From NCBI RefSeq assembly GCF_000737695.1, contig NZ_JPRM01000011.1, positions 1-64,000 on the forward strand: a DNA stretch of 64,000 nucleotides, written 5' to 3'. The notes under the pieces are model-generated. The model was not told where the DNA came from. It did not search any database and saw only the letters and a list, made by a program, of their open reading frames with translations. This document shows, piece after piece, positions 39,451-48,258 of this stretch (its first letter is position 1; the number at the start of each line of letters is the position of its first letter). The position numbers were made by a program, and so were the translations under genes. Origin of the DNA: Flavobacterium hydatis (lineage in GTDB: Bacteria > Bacteroidota > Bacteroidia > Flavobacteriales > Flavobacteriaceae).

Positions 39451-40644
39451 ATGAAAAAAGTTGTATTAGCTTATAGCGGAGGATTAGATACTTCGTATTG
39501 CCTTAAATATTTAAAAAATGAAAAAGGATATGAAGTCCACACTGTACTTATTAATACAGGAGGTTTCGATGAAGAAGAATTAAATGCTATTGAAGAAAGA
39601 GCTTACGAATTAGGAAGTGCACAACATGCAAATCTTACCATCGTAGATAAGTATTATGATAAAGCTATAAAATATTTGATTTTTGGAAATGTATTAAAAA
39701 ATAATACCTATCCATTATCTGTAAGTGCTGAGCGTGTTTTTCAGGCTATTGAAGCAATAAAATATGCTAAAAAAGTAGGAGCAGAAGCGATTGCACACGG
39801 AAGTACAGGAGCAGGAAATGATCAAATTAGATTTGATTTAATTTTCCAGACAATCGCTCCGGAAATTGAAATTATTACCCCAATTAGAGATTTAAAATTG
39901 TCGAGACAAGAAGAAGTAGATTATTTGTCTAAAAACGGCGTTCATTATTCTTGGGAAAAAGCACAATATTCTATCAATAAAGGACTTTGGGGAACAAGTG
40001 TAGGAGGAAAAGAAACCTTAACTTCAGGCAAACCATTACCTAGTGAAGCGTATCCTTCGCAATTACAAAAAGAAGGTGAAGAAAAAGTGACTTTACATTT
40101 TGAACAAGGAGAATTAGTTGGGATAAATGGTAAAACAGATAAACCATCAAACAATATTGTGGCGCTTGAAAAACTAGCAAATGCATACGCAATAGGTAGA
40201 GATATTCACGTAGGTGATACCATTATAGGTATTAAAGGAAGAGTAGGTTTTGAAGCTGCTGCACCATTAATTATCATCAAAGCGCACCATTTATTAGAGA
40301 AGCATACACTTGGTAAATGGCAACAATATTGGAAAGAGCAATTAGGAAACTGGTACGGAATGTTGTTTCACGAAGGTCAGTTTTTGGATCCAGTAATGCG
40401 TAACATTGAGACGTTTTTACAAGACACACAAAAAACGGTTAATGGAGTTGTAACTGTTTCTCTTAAACCATACCATTTTTCGCTTGACGGAATCGAATCA
40501 GATAATGATTTAATGAATACAGGATTTGGTCAATATGGGGAAATGAATAATGCTTGGACATCTGATGATGCCAAAGGATTTATTAAGATTTTAGGAAATG
40601 CTCAAAACATATTTTCATCTGTAAATCACTTAGACTATGATTAA
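39451..40644 (+). CDS. argG: Argininosuccinate synthase
   Basis: 397 residues. The PP-loop YSGGLDTSY is at the N-terminus, with the AHGSTGAGNDQ and SVGGKETL segments further on. It joins citrulline and aspartate with ATP. Placed second in the cluster although it acts late. Overlaps argC by 8 bases. Confidence 0.97.
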   Translation: MKKVVLAYSGGLDTSYCLKYLKNEKGYEVHTVLINTGGFDEEELNAIEERAYELGSAQHANLTIVDKYYDKAIKYLIFGNVLKNNTYPLSVSAERVFQAIEAIKYAKKVGAEAIAHGSTGAGNDQIRFDLIFQTIAPEIEIITPIRDLKLSRQEEVDYLSKNGVHYSWEKAQYSINKGLWGTSVGGKETLTSGKPLPSEAYPSQLQKEGEEKVTLHFEQGELVGINGKTDKPSNNIVALEKLANAYAIGRDIHVGDTIIGIKGRVGFEAAAPLIIIKAHHLLEKHTLGKWQQYWKEQLGNWYGMLFHEGQFLDPVMRNIETFLQDTQKTVNGVVTVSLKPYHFSLDGIESDNDLMNTGFGQYGEMNNAWTSDDAKGFIKILGNAQNIFSSVNHLDYD

Positions 40645-41614
40645 TGTTGGAATAATTGGCGGTTCAGGCTACACAGCTGGTGAATTGATAAGAATATTGA
40701 TGTATCACCCAAATGTAAACATCGATTTTGTTTACAGCACAACCAATGCTGGAAAGCCACTTTCGGTAGCGCATCACGATTTATTGGGTGATATAGAAAT
40801 GGATTTTACAGATGTTCTTAATCCAGATGTAAATGTGTTGTTTTTGTGTTTAGGTCACGGAAGATCAGTTTCGTTTCTAAAAGAAAATAAATTTGCAGGT
40901 CATACCAAAATCATTGATTTAGGAAATGATTTTAGATTAAATAAAGACGCTAATTTCGATGGAAAAGAATTCATTTATGGTTTACCAGAATTGAATAAAA
41001 CGGCTATCAAAAAAGCACAATTTATTGCCAATCCAGGTTGTTTTGCAACAGCGATTCAACTAGCATTATTACCACTAGCAAAGAATGAGTTATTAAAAAA
41101 CGATGTGCATATTAATGCAACAACAGGAAGTACGGGAGCTGGAGTTAGTCCTTCAGAAACTACGCATTTTAGTTGGAGATCAAACAATATGTCGCATTAC
41201 AAAGCATTTGATCATCAGCATTTAGGCGAAATAAATCAAAGCATAAATCAATTACAAGCGGATTATTCAAACGAATTGTTATTTATTCCGAATAGAGGAG
41301 ATTTTGCAAGAGGAATTTTTGCAACTTTATATACGACTATCGAAGAAAGTTTAGATGAAATCGTTGCTAAATACGAAGATTTTTATAAAAACGAACCATT
41401 TGTAACCGTTACTACGACTAATATCAATATGAAACAAGTTGTACAAACTAACAAATGCATTATAAGTTTAACCAAAAGTGGAAACCGGGTATTGATTACT
41501 TCAATAATCGATAACCTAACCAAAGGCGCTGCTGGACAAGCAATTCAAAACATGAATTTAATGTTTGGATTATCAGAAACGACAGGTTTACATTTAAAAC
41601 CAAGCGGATTTTAA
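40637..41614 (+). CDS. argC: N-acyl-glutamyl-phosphate reductase
   Basis: 325 residues. GGSGYTAGEL binds NADP; the catalytic Cys135 lies in ANPGCFATA; GSTGAGVSPSE and HQHLGEIN follow. It reduces acyl-glutamyl phosphate to the semialdehyde. It overlaps argG by 8 bases and is separated from argD by a repeat-bearing spacer of 79 bases. Confidence 0.97.
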   Translation: MINVGIIGGSGYTAGELIRILMYHPNVNIDFVYSTTNAGKPLSVAHHDLLGDIEMDFTDVLNPDVNVLFLCLGHGRSVSFLKENKFAGHTKIIDLGNDFRLNKDANFDGKEFIYGLPELNKTAIKKAQFIANPGCFATAIQLALLPLAKNELLKNDVHINATTGSTGAGVSPSETTHFSWRSNNMSHYKAFDHQHLGEINQSINQLQADYSNELLFIPNRGDFARGIFATLYTTIEESLDEIVAKYEDFYKNEPFVTVTTTNINMKQVVQTNKCIISLTKSGNRVLITSIIDNLTKGAAGQAIQNMNLMFGLSETTGLHLKPSGF

Positions 41615-41693
41615 ATTGGTTGTTGATACGGTTAATCGTGAATTCGGTTAATCGATTAAACAAATAACCGATTAAACATTTAAACAAAAAAAG
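41615..41693. repeat. Inverted-repeat spacer before argD
   Basis: Contains CGGTTAATCGTGAATTCGG, then TTAATCGATTAAAC and AACCGATTAAAC, giving a hairpin-rich segment that ends in an A-rich tract next to the argD ATG. Related copies lie just after proB (about 46010-46040) and before the argF' gene (about 46320-46372). Confidence 0.6.
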
Positions 41694-42833
41694 ATGAACT
41701 TATTTAACGTATACCCACTTTATGACATAACTCCTGTAAAAGCATTAGATTGTACTATTACAGACGATAAAGGAATAGAGTATTTAGACTTATATAGTGG
41801 TCATGGAGTAATCTCTATTGGTCATACACAACCAGATTATGTAGCAAAACTTAAAAACCAATTAGATAATTTAGGTTTTTATTCGAATGCAATTCAGAAT
41901 CCTTTACAAGTAGAATTAGCTGAAAAGCTAGGAAAGCTTTCGGGATTAGAAGATTATGAATTGTTTTTGTGCAGTTCAGGAGCTGAGGCTAATGAAAATG
42001 CTTTGAAGCTAGCTTCATTCCATAACGGGAAATCAAGAGTTGTAGCTTTTGATAACTCTTTTCACGGGAGAACTTCTGCGGCAGTTGCTGTTACAGACAA
42101 TAAAAAAATTGTTGCTCCAATAAATGCGCAACAAGTAGTTACTTTTCTGCCTCTTAATAATATCGAATTAGTAGAAGCTGAACTTGCAAAAGGAGATGTT
42201 TCGAGTGTAATTATCGAAGGAATTCAAGGAGTAGGAGGTTTAGATGAAGGAACAACTGAATTTTTTCAGGCTTTAGAAAAAGCTTGTAAAAAACATGGTG
42301 CAGTTTTAATTTTAGACGAAGTACAATCAGGTTACGGAAGAAGCGGAAAGTTTTTTGCGTACCAACATCACAATATCAAAGCCGATATTATTTCGGTAGC
42401 AAAAGGAATGGGGAATGGTTTTCCGGTTGGAGCTATTTTGATTTCACCTGAATTTGAAGCTAGTTTCGGATTATTAGGAACTACTTTCGGCGGAAGTCAT
42501 TTATCTTGTGCGGCAGGAATTGCAGTTCTGGATGTAATCGAAAAATTGAAATTACAGGATAATGTAAACGAAGTTTCTGCTTACTTTTTTGAGCAAATCA
42601 AGCAAGTTCCTCAAATCAAACAAGTAAAAGGAAAAGGATTAATGCTTGGAGTAGAATTTGATTTTGAGATTGCACCGCTTCGTAAAAAGCTTATTGTCGA
42701 GAAACATATTTTTACAGGAAGTGCCAACAACAAAAATCTATTGAGAATTTTGCCGCCATTAACAGTGAAAAAATCTGATATAGATACATTTATCGTTGCA
42801 TTAAAAGAAAGTTTAGAAGAACTTAAATACTAA
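41694..42833 (+). CDS. argD: N-acyl-ornithine aminotransferase
   Basis: 379 residues, class III PLP aminotransferase. SSGAEANENALKLA binds phosphate, FHGRTSAA follows, Asp208 (LILDEVQSG) and the Schiff-base Lys237 (SVAKGMGNGFPVGA) complete the site. It transaminates acyl-glutamate semialdehyde with glutamate. Its stop overlaps the next start by one base (TAATG). Confidence 0.96.
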   Translation: MNLFNVYPLYDITPVKALDCTITDDKGIEYLDLYSGHGVISIGHTQPDYVAKLKNQLDNLGFYSNAIQNPLQVELAEKLGKLSGLEDYELFLCSSGAEANENALKLASFHNGKSRVVAFDNSFHGRTSAAVAVTDNKKIVAPINAQQVVTFLPLNNIELVEAELAKGDVSSVIIEGIQGVGGLDEGTTEFFQALEKACKKHGAVLILDEVQSGYGRSGKFFAYQHHNIKADIISVAKGMGNGFPVGAILISPEFEASFGLLGTTFGGSHLSCAAGIAVLDVIEKLKLQDNVNEVSAYFFEQIKQVPQIKQVKGKGLMLGVEFDFEIAPLRKKLIVEKHIFTGSANNKNLLRILPPLTVKKSDIDTFIVALKESLEELKY

Positions 42834-43270
42834 TGAAAGTATTAAAAAGTATTTGGGGTGTAGTATTGATAATTAGTGTTTTATTACCAATGCTGCTTTT
42901 TCTGAATCCATTTGCGTGGGGGATGAGAAGAACTCCCGAATATACGCCTTCTGCAGGACTTGAAAAAAATTTGAAAAAAATGCAAAATGAAATCAATGAG
43001 CAAGAAGATATAGAAATTGATATTTATAATAATAAAGCTAATCTATGGTATCTGAGAGATTGTGAAAATCTAAAACTCGATTCCTTAGAAAATTTTAAGA
43101 TTGAACTTTCTGAAGTTAGAAGTGATTCTTTTATTAAAGAAAAAATTAATAAATATGCACCTTTAATAGAGAAAGAAATTGGTGATAAATGCTATGATTC
43201 TTTGATATTTACTTATAAAATGAAAGGGAATGAATTAGATGAATTTGTTTCCGCATTTAAAATTAAATAA
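42833..43270 (+). CDS. Small membrane-anchored protein of unknown function
   Basis: 145 residues: one N-terminal membrane segment (about 8-28), a short RRTPEYTP linker and a charged helical tail (NLKKMQNEINEQED...). I do not recognise it. The start overlaps the argD stop (TAATG), so it is translated with argD, and the next unknown gene begins one base after its stop. Confidence 0.7.
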   Translation: MKVLKSIWGVVLIISVLLPMLLFLNPFAWGMRRTPEYTPSAGLEKNLKKMQNEINEQEDIEIDIYNNKANLWYLRDCENLKLDSLENFKIELSEVRSDSFIKEKINKYAPLIEKEIGDKCYDSLIFTYKMKGNELDEFVSAFKIK

Positions 43271-43271
43271 A

Positions 43272-43598
43272 ATGAAAAAGAGCTTTTTAATTTCGGACTT
43301 GTTTCTTAAGTATCAGTCGATAGTCTATTTGTTTATTATTTTGTGGGCTCTTTTAATTGCAAATTTTCAGAACCTATTTGTTATTTGGAAATATATAGAA
43401 TTGATTAATAGAATTGTCTTTTTTGTGTATTTTTTAATTGGATTATCTTCAGTTATAATATTGATAATGCAGATTTCAGGGATTTATTTTTCCTCGGAAA
43501 ATAACATAAAAAGACGCGTATGGATAGTCGTAAATATTTTACTCTATTATGGAGTTTTATCCGGAGATTTATATCTCTCAACACAATTTAGATTTTAG
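43272..43598 (+). CDS. Small multipass membrane protein of unknown function
   Basis: 108 residues from the ATG at 43272, one base after the preceding stop; an in-frame ATG at 43239 would overlap the previous gene by 32 bases and gives a non-hydrophobic extension, so the later start is preferred. About three membrane segments (FIILWALLIANF, FFVYFLIGLSSVIILI, IVVNILLYYGVLSG). No family recognised. It may form a pair with the preceding protein. Confidence 0.65.
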   Translation: MKKSFLISDLFLKYQSIVYLFIILWALLIANFQNLFVIWKYIELINRIVFFVYFLIGLSSVIILIMQISGIYFSSENNIKRRVWIVVNILLYYGVLSGDLYLSTQFRF

Positions 43599-43630
43599 AA
43601 AACAACCAAGAACAACCAACTACAAAAATT

Positions 43631-44827
43631 ATGAACCACCACTTATCAATTGAAAAGCGAAATTTGGTTTTACTCTCGATGGCAAAGCTTGTCGAAGAGG
43701 AAAGAAACCAAATTATTCTGACGAATCAAGCTGATTTGGCCGCTTACAATGGCGCAGATTTAGCGATGGAAGAACGTTTAAAAGTAGATAACGCCAAGAT
43801 TGATGAAATGATTTTATCATTAAACCAACTGGCATCTCAAGAAGATCCAGTTGGCGTGGAAAGGTTTTATTTTGTGCATGAAAACGGAATTAAAGTCAGT
43901 AATAAAACAGCAGCTTTTGGTACGATATTAATTATTTACGAATCAAGACCCGATGTAACTATCGAAGCTGGAGGAATTGCCTTTAAATCTGGAAATAAAA
44001 TTTTGCTAAAAGGCGGAAAAGAAGCTCTGAAATCTAATTTAAAGATTGTGAGTTTATGGCATCAGGCTTTAAAGGAAAATAATGTTTCGACTGAATGGGT
44101 TGAATATTTAAATTTCAATCGTCAGGAAACACAAGCTTTCTTAGAGAAACCAACGCAAAAAGTAGATTTAATTGTACCTCGTGGTGGCGAAAAATTGATA
44201 GAGTTTGTAAAAGCCCATGCTACTTGTCCCGTAATTGTAAGTGGACGTGGAAATAATTTTGTTTACGTACATAAAGAAGCAGATACAGATATTGCGTTAA
44301 AAGTGATTCTTAATGCAAAAACGTCTAAAATCTCAGCATGTAATGCAGTTGATAAGGTTTTGATAGATCCACAATTGCCAAATTTCGAAGGTTTTTTGGC
44401 TATTTTAATAGAAGAGCTAGAAGAGTCCAAAGTCGAGATTATTGTAGATAAAACATTAGAATCTTTTGCAAATACAAGTGTTTTAAAAGATGAAGATATT
44501 TGGTACGAAGAATTTCTAGATTATAAAATCGTACTAGGAACAATTGATTCCGAGCAAGATGCTATTGCAAAAATAAATAAATATTGTGGCGGACATTCGG
44601 CTGCAATTATTACAAGAAATGCAGCTATTGCTCAGGAATTTATGGAATCTATAGATGCAGCAGCAGTTTATCATAATGCATCAACTCGATTTACCGATGG
44701 AGGACAACTTGGCTTAGGCGGAGAATTAGCCATAAGTACAGATAAATTGCACCAACGGGGACCAATTGGTTTGCAACATCTGGTTACCAATAAGTGGTAT
44801 ATTTACGGAGAAGGGCAAATTCGTTAG
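43631..44827 (+). CDS. proA: Glutamate-5-semialdehyde dehydrogenase
   Basis: 398 residues of the aldehyde dehydrogenase fold. Catalytic Cys237 is in ISACNAVDK; IYESRPDVTIEA and GGKEALKSN are also typical. It reduces glutamyl-5-phosphate to glutamate semialdehyde for proline. Sits in the arginine cluster, ahead of proB but separated from it by 414 bases of repeats. Confidence 0.96.
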   Translation: MNHHLSIEKRNLVLLSMAKLVEEERNQIILTNQADLAAYNGADLAMEERLKVDNAKIDEMILSLNQLASQEDPVGVERFYFVHENGIKVSNKTAAFGTILIIYESRPDVTIEAGGIAFKSGNKILLKGGKEALKSNLKIVSLWHQALKENNVSTEWVEYLNFNRQETQAFLEKPTQKVDLIVPRGGEKLIEFVKAHATCPVIVSGRGNNFVYVHKEADTDIALKVILNAKTSKISACNAVDKVLIDPQLPNFEGFLAILIEELEESKVEIIVDKTLESFANTSVLKDEDIWYEEFLDYKIVLGTIDSEQDAIAKINKYCGGHSAAIITRNAAIAQEFMESIDAAAVYHNASTRFTDGGQLGLGGELAISTDKLHQRGPIGLQHLVTNKWYIYGEGQIR

Positions 44828-45241
44828 AATTTTAGATTTTAGAGTTCAGATTTTAGAGTTCAGATTTTAGATTGATGATTAACGATTTTTGATTTCAGAT
44901 ATAGCTTTGCGAACTCAGCGTTTGTAAACACAAACAATATAAAAAAACTTGCGCCCTTTGCGGTTAATTTAAGATTGTCGATTAACGATTTTAGATTTCA
45001 GATATAGCTTTGCGAACTCAGCGTTTATAAAGGTTTAGAATATAAAAACCTTGCGCCCTTTGCGGTTATTTTTTTGATTTTAGATTGATGAATAACGATT
45101 TTAGATTTCCGATATAGCTTTGCGAACTCAGCGTTTGTAAACACAAACAGAATATTAAACCTTGCGCCCTTTGCGGTAAAACGTTTACAATATAAAAAAA
45201 CTTAGAGCCTTAGTAACTCAGAACCTTAGCCACTTAAAAAA
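44828..45241. repeat. Three tandem copies of a ~105-base repeat between proA and proB
   Basis: Each copy has GATATAGCTTTGCGAACTC, an AT-rich middle and CTTGCGCCCTTTGCGGT; the copies begin at about 44898, 45001 and 45111 (spacings 103 and 110). TTTAGA/TTCAGA tandem pieces precede them (44828-44875). After the third copy comes a CTTAG/CTCAG-rich 35-mer (45201-45234) like those before argB and argE, then proB. No gene is seen. Confidence 0.8.
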
Positions 45242-46003
45242 ATGACTAAAAAAAGGATTTTATTAAAAATAGGAAGCAATACGCTAACCAAAGAAACCAA
45301 TCATATTTCCAGAGGAAAGATTGAAGATATTGGAATGCAAATAGCTGCTTTAAATGACAAGTACGAATTTGTAATTGTAAGTTCTGGAGCTATTGCAGCA
45401 GCAAAACAATTTGTAAAACTAGAAAGCAAAGGCAAGGAAATTATTGTAAAACAAGCTTTGGCATCGATTGGACAACCACATTTAATGCGGATTTTCCATG
45501 AGAATTTCAGCGATTTAGGATTGTTGACCTCGCAATGTTTGTTATCCTATTCAGATTTTGAAAAAGAACAATCTAAAATCAATATTGTAAATACAATAAA
45601 TGTTTTAGTCGAGAACAATTACATTCCGATTATCAACGAAAATGATACCGTTGCAACCGACGAGATTCAGTTTGGAGATAACGATAAATTAGCAGCATTA
45701 ACGGCAGTTTTGTTAAATGTAGATATCCTGATAATCGCCACAAACACAAGCGGAATTTACACAAAAGCATCTATACATAACGAAGTGCCAGAAACAATCG
45801 CATTAGTAAATGATTTACAGCTTTTAGAAAAAGAAATTGGAGAATCTAAATCGTCGCACGGAACAGGAGGAATGCAATCAAAAATTGAAGCAGCGGCAAT
45901 TGCCAAAGCAGCAAATATTGAAACGTGGATTGTAAACGGATTAGAAGACAATTTCATTTTAAAAGCATTAAAAAACGAAATTCCTTTTACCAAGATTGTA
46001 TAA
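45242..46003 (+). CDS. proB: Glutamate 5-kinase, short form
   Basis: 253 residues, the amino acid kinase domain alone; the C-terminal PUA domain of the E. coli-type enzyme is missing. Motifs are LLKIGSNTLT, VSSGAIAA, INENDTVATDEI and GTGGMQSKI. It phosphorylates glutamate, the first proline step. Confidence 0.94.
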   Translation: MTKKRILLKIGSNTLTKETNHISRGKIEDIGMQIAALNDKYEFVIVSSGAIAAAKQFVKLESKGKEIIVKQALASIGQPHLMRIFHENFSDLGLLTSQCLLSYSDFEKEQSKINIVNTINVLVENNYIPIINENDTVATDEIQFGDNDKLAALTAVLLNVDILIIATNTSGIYTKASIHNEVPETIALVNDLQLLEKEIGESKSSHGTGGMQSKIEAAAIAKAANIETWIVNGLEDNFILKALKNEIPFTKIV

Positions 46004-46373
46004 AGATGTTGATTTGTTTAATCGTTAATTCGTTTAAATGATAAACTATCTTTTTAATTCGAATTATAATTATTAAAAGGAACACGGATGATACGGATTT
46101 TTAGAAATTATAATAAGTAAAGAAAAGAAATCTATTTTTTTCAGCGTTTTCGCAATTGCGAATCAGTTTAATCAGCGTCCAAGCACACACAGAATAATAA
46201 AAAACTAACATAAACTATATTTTTAATTCAAATAATGATGATTGTCAAAAGAAGAACGCGGATAGTGCGGATTTGCTAATGCAAAGACACAAACAAAACA
46301 GGTACTATTCTTAAAAAAGTTGAATTCGGTAATTCGATTAAACAATTAAACAAAAACGATTAAACAATATATT
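46004..46373. repeat. Repeat-filled spacer before the argF' gene
   Basis: No gene. Contains a GTTTAATCG-type piece just after proB (46010-46040), ACACGGATGATACGGATTT (about 46081-46099) with its partner TCAGCGTTTTCGC (46141-46153) and a CAATTGCG/AATCAGTTTAATCAGCG core, a second ACGCGGATAGTGCGGATTT (about 46258-46276), and an ATTCGATTAAACAATTAAAC end next to the ATG. Resembles the interior of 30003-30293. Confidence 0.65.
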
Positions 46374-47321
46374 ATGAACTATATTTCAATTCAAGATATC
46401 AACTCATTATCAAAATGGGTAAAAGGTGCGTTAAAAATCAAGAAAAAACCACTAAAAAACCAACACCTAGGTAAGAACAAAACCTTAGGAATGTTGTTCT
46501 TTAACCCAAGTTTAAGAACACGTTTAAGTACTCAAAAAGCAGCTATAAACTTAGGAATGAACGTAATGGTAATGAATTTTACCAACGAAGGCTGGACACT
46601 AGAGTTTGAGGACGGAGCAGTTATGAACTCAGGAGCTTCAGAACATATCAAAGAAGCTGCCGAAGTAGTTTCGCAATACTGCGATATTATTGCCATCAGA
46701 GCATTTGCAGGATTATTAGATAAAGAAAAAGATTATGCTGAAACCGTTATTTCAGGATTTTTAAAATACGCTACAGTTCCAATTGTAAATATGGAAAGTG
46801 CGGTTCGTCACCCATTGCAATCATTGGCAGACGCAATTACTATGGAAGAGTTTAAGACAAAGCACAAACCAAAAGTAGTACTTTCTTGGGCGCCACATCC
46901 TAAAGCATTGCCACAAGCAGTTGCTAATTCATTCGTAGAAATGATGCAAATGCAAAAAAATGTCGACTTCGTAATTACACATCCAGAAGGATACGAACTA
47001 AGTCCAGAAATCACGAAAGATTCAAAAATAGAATACGATCAGGATAAAGCATTTGAAAATGCCGATTTTGTTTACGTAAAAAACTGGAGTAACTTTAATG
47101 ATTACGGAAAAGTAACCAATTCAGATCCAAATTGGACCGTTACTGCCGATAAAATGGCATTAACCAACAACGGAAAATTCATGCACTGTCTTCCAGTTCG
47201 TCGTAACGTAATTGTAAGTGATGAAGTTTTAGATAGCGAAAATTCAATAGTAATCGAGCAAGCAAATAACAGAACATACGCTGCACAATTGGTGTTGCAA
47301 AAGATTCTTAAGAAGTTATAA
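46374..47321 (+). CDS. N-acylornithine carbamoyltransferase (ArgF'-type)
   Basis: 315 residues. Carbamoyl-phosphate site is FFNPSLRTRLST, with RHPLQSLAD and the HCLPVRR motif. The N-terminal MNxGMNVMVM stretch and the 80-90 loop (GAVMNSGASEHIKEA) belong to the clade that acts on acylated rather than free ornithine. From memory, the Bacteroides succinyl enzyme has Pro and the Xanthomonas acetyl enzyme Glu at this loop position; here Ser89 is found. The acyl group is therefore open. It makes acyl-citrulline; argE follows for deacylation. Confidence 0.93.
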   Translation: MNYISIQDINSLSKWVKGALKIKKKPLKNQHLGKNKTLGMLFFNPSLRTRLSTQKAAINLGMNVMVMNFTNEGWTLEFEDGAVMNSGASEHIKEAAEVVSQYCDIIAIRAFAGLLDKEKDYAETVISGFLKYATVPIVNMESAVRHPLQSLADAITMEEFKTKHKPKVVLSWAPHPKALPQAVANSFVEMMQMQKNVDFVITHPEGYELSPEITKDSKIEYDQDKAFENADFVYVKNWSNFNDYGKVTNSDPNWTVTADKMALTNNGKFMHCLPVRRNVIVSDEVLDSENSIVIEQANNRTYAAQLVLQKILKKL

Positions 47322-47328
47322 ATTAAGT

Positions 47329-47398
47329 TGCTGAGGTTCTGAGTTACTAAGATGCTAAGTCACTTAGAACCTCAGAACCTTAGCGTCTTAGAACCTCA
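47329..47398. repeat. Hairpin repeat before argB
   Basis: TTGCTGAGGTTCTGAG pairs with CTCAGAACCTTAGC, with an inner CTAAG-rich loop; it ends 7 bases before the argB ATG. Confidence 0.7.
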
Positions 47399-47404
47399 AA
47401 AAAA

Positions 47405-48178
47405 ATGAAAGTATCATTAATAAAAATTGGCGGTAATATAATCGATAATCCATCAGAATTAGAGAAATTCCTAACAGATTTTTCTAAGATAGAAGGGCAT
47501 AAAGTATTGATTCACGGCGGAGGAAAATCGGCTACAAAAATGGCTGAGAGTATTGGTCTAGTTCCTCAAATGATAGATGGTCGTCGTATAACCGATGCGG
47601 CAATGCTCGATGTTGTCGTGATGATTTACGCAGGACAAATCAATAAGAATATCGTAGCACAATTACAGGCAAAAAACAATAATGCAATTGGATTTTCGGG
47701 AGCCGATGGAAACTTAATCCAATCGACAAAAAGAAACCACCCAACAATCGATTATGGTTTTGTGGGCGATGTAAAGCAAGTAAATACAAGTTTATTGGCT
47801 ACATTGTTAGAAAACAATATAGTACCTGTTTTTTGCGCGATTACACACGATAAAAACGGACAATTACTAAACACAAATGCAGATACAATTGCAAGTGAGT
47901 TAGCGATTTCCTTATCCCAAGATTTTGATGTAACGCTTACGTATTGTTTTGAAAAACAAGGAGTTTTGTCGGATTCAGAAGAAGATGATTCGGTTATTAC
48001 CGAAATAAACGCCGAATTATATGAAAAACTAAAAGCAGAAAAAGTAATTCATTCCGGAATGATTCCAAAACTAGACAATTGTTTTAATAGCCTGTCTAAG
48101 GGAGTTCAGACCATAAAAATCGGGCATCATAGTATGTTGCAAAATTCAAGTATATTGCATACAACGATTAAATTATAA
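47405..48178 (+). CDS. argB: N-acylglutamate kinase
   Basis: 257 residues, amino acid kinase fold. KIGGNIIDN and HGGGKSATK bind ATP and substrate; ANTNADTIASELA-type segment (NTNADTIASEL) and SGMIPKL complete it. It phosphorylates N-acylglutamate, the first committed arginine step. Confidence 0.95.
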   Translation: MKVSLIKIGGNIIDNPSELEKFLTDFSKIEGHKVLIHGGGKSATKMAESIGLVPQMIDGRRITDAAMLDVVVMIYAGQINKNIVAQLQAKNNNAIGFSGADGNLIQSTKRNHPTIDYGFVGDVKQVNTSLLATLLENNIVPVFCAITHDKNGQLLNTNADTIASELAISLSQDFDVTLTYCFEKQGVLSDSEEDDSVITEINAELYEKLKAEKVIHSGMIPKLDNCFNSLSKGVQTIKIGHHSMLQNSSILHTTIKL

Positions 48179-48185
48179 AAGAAAA

Positions 48186-48250
48186 AAGTTGCTAAGTTTC
48201 TAAGAAACCAAGACTTTTGTAATCTTAGAACCTCAGTATCTCAGTACCTA
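48186..48250. repeat. Hairpin repeat before argE, same family
   Basis: GTTGCTAAGTTTCTAAG and CTTAGAACCTCAG-type arms, ending 8 bases before the argE ATG. Confidence 0.6.
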
Positions 48251-48258
48251 TAAAAAAA

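Noticed and set aside
44878..45180. CRISPR array
   Set aside because: Only three units, unit length over 100 bases, conserved boxes at both ends rather than short repeats with unique spacers, and no cas genes.
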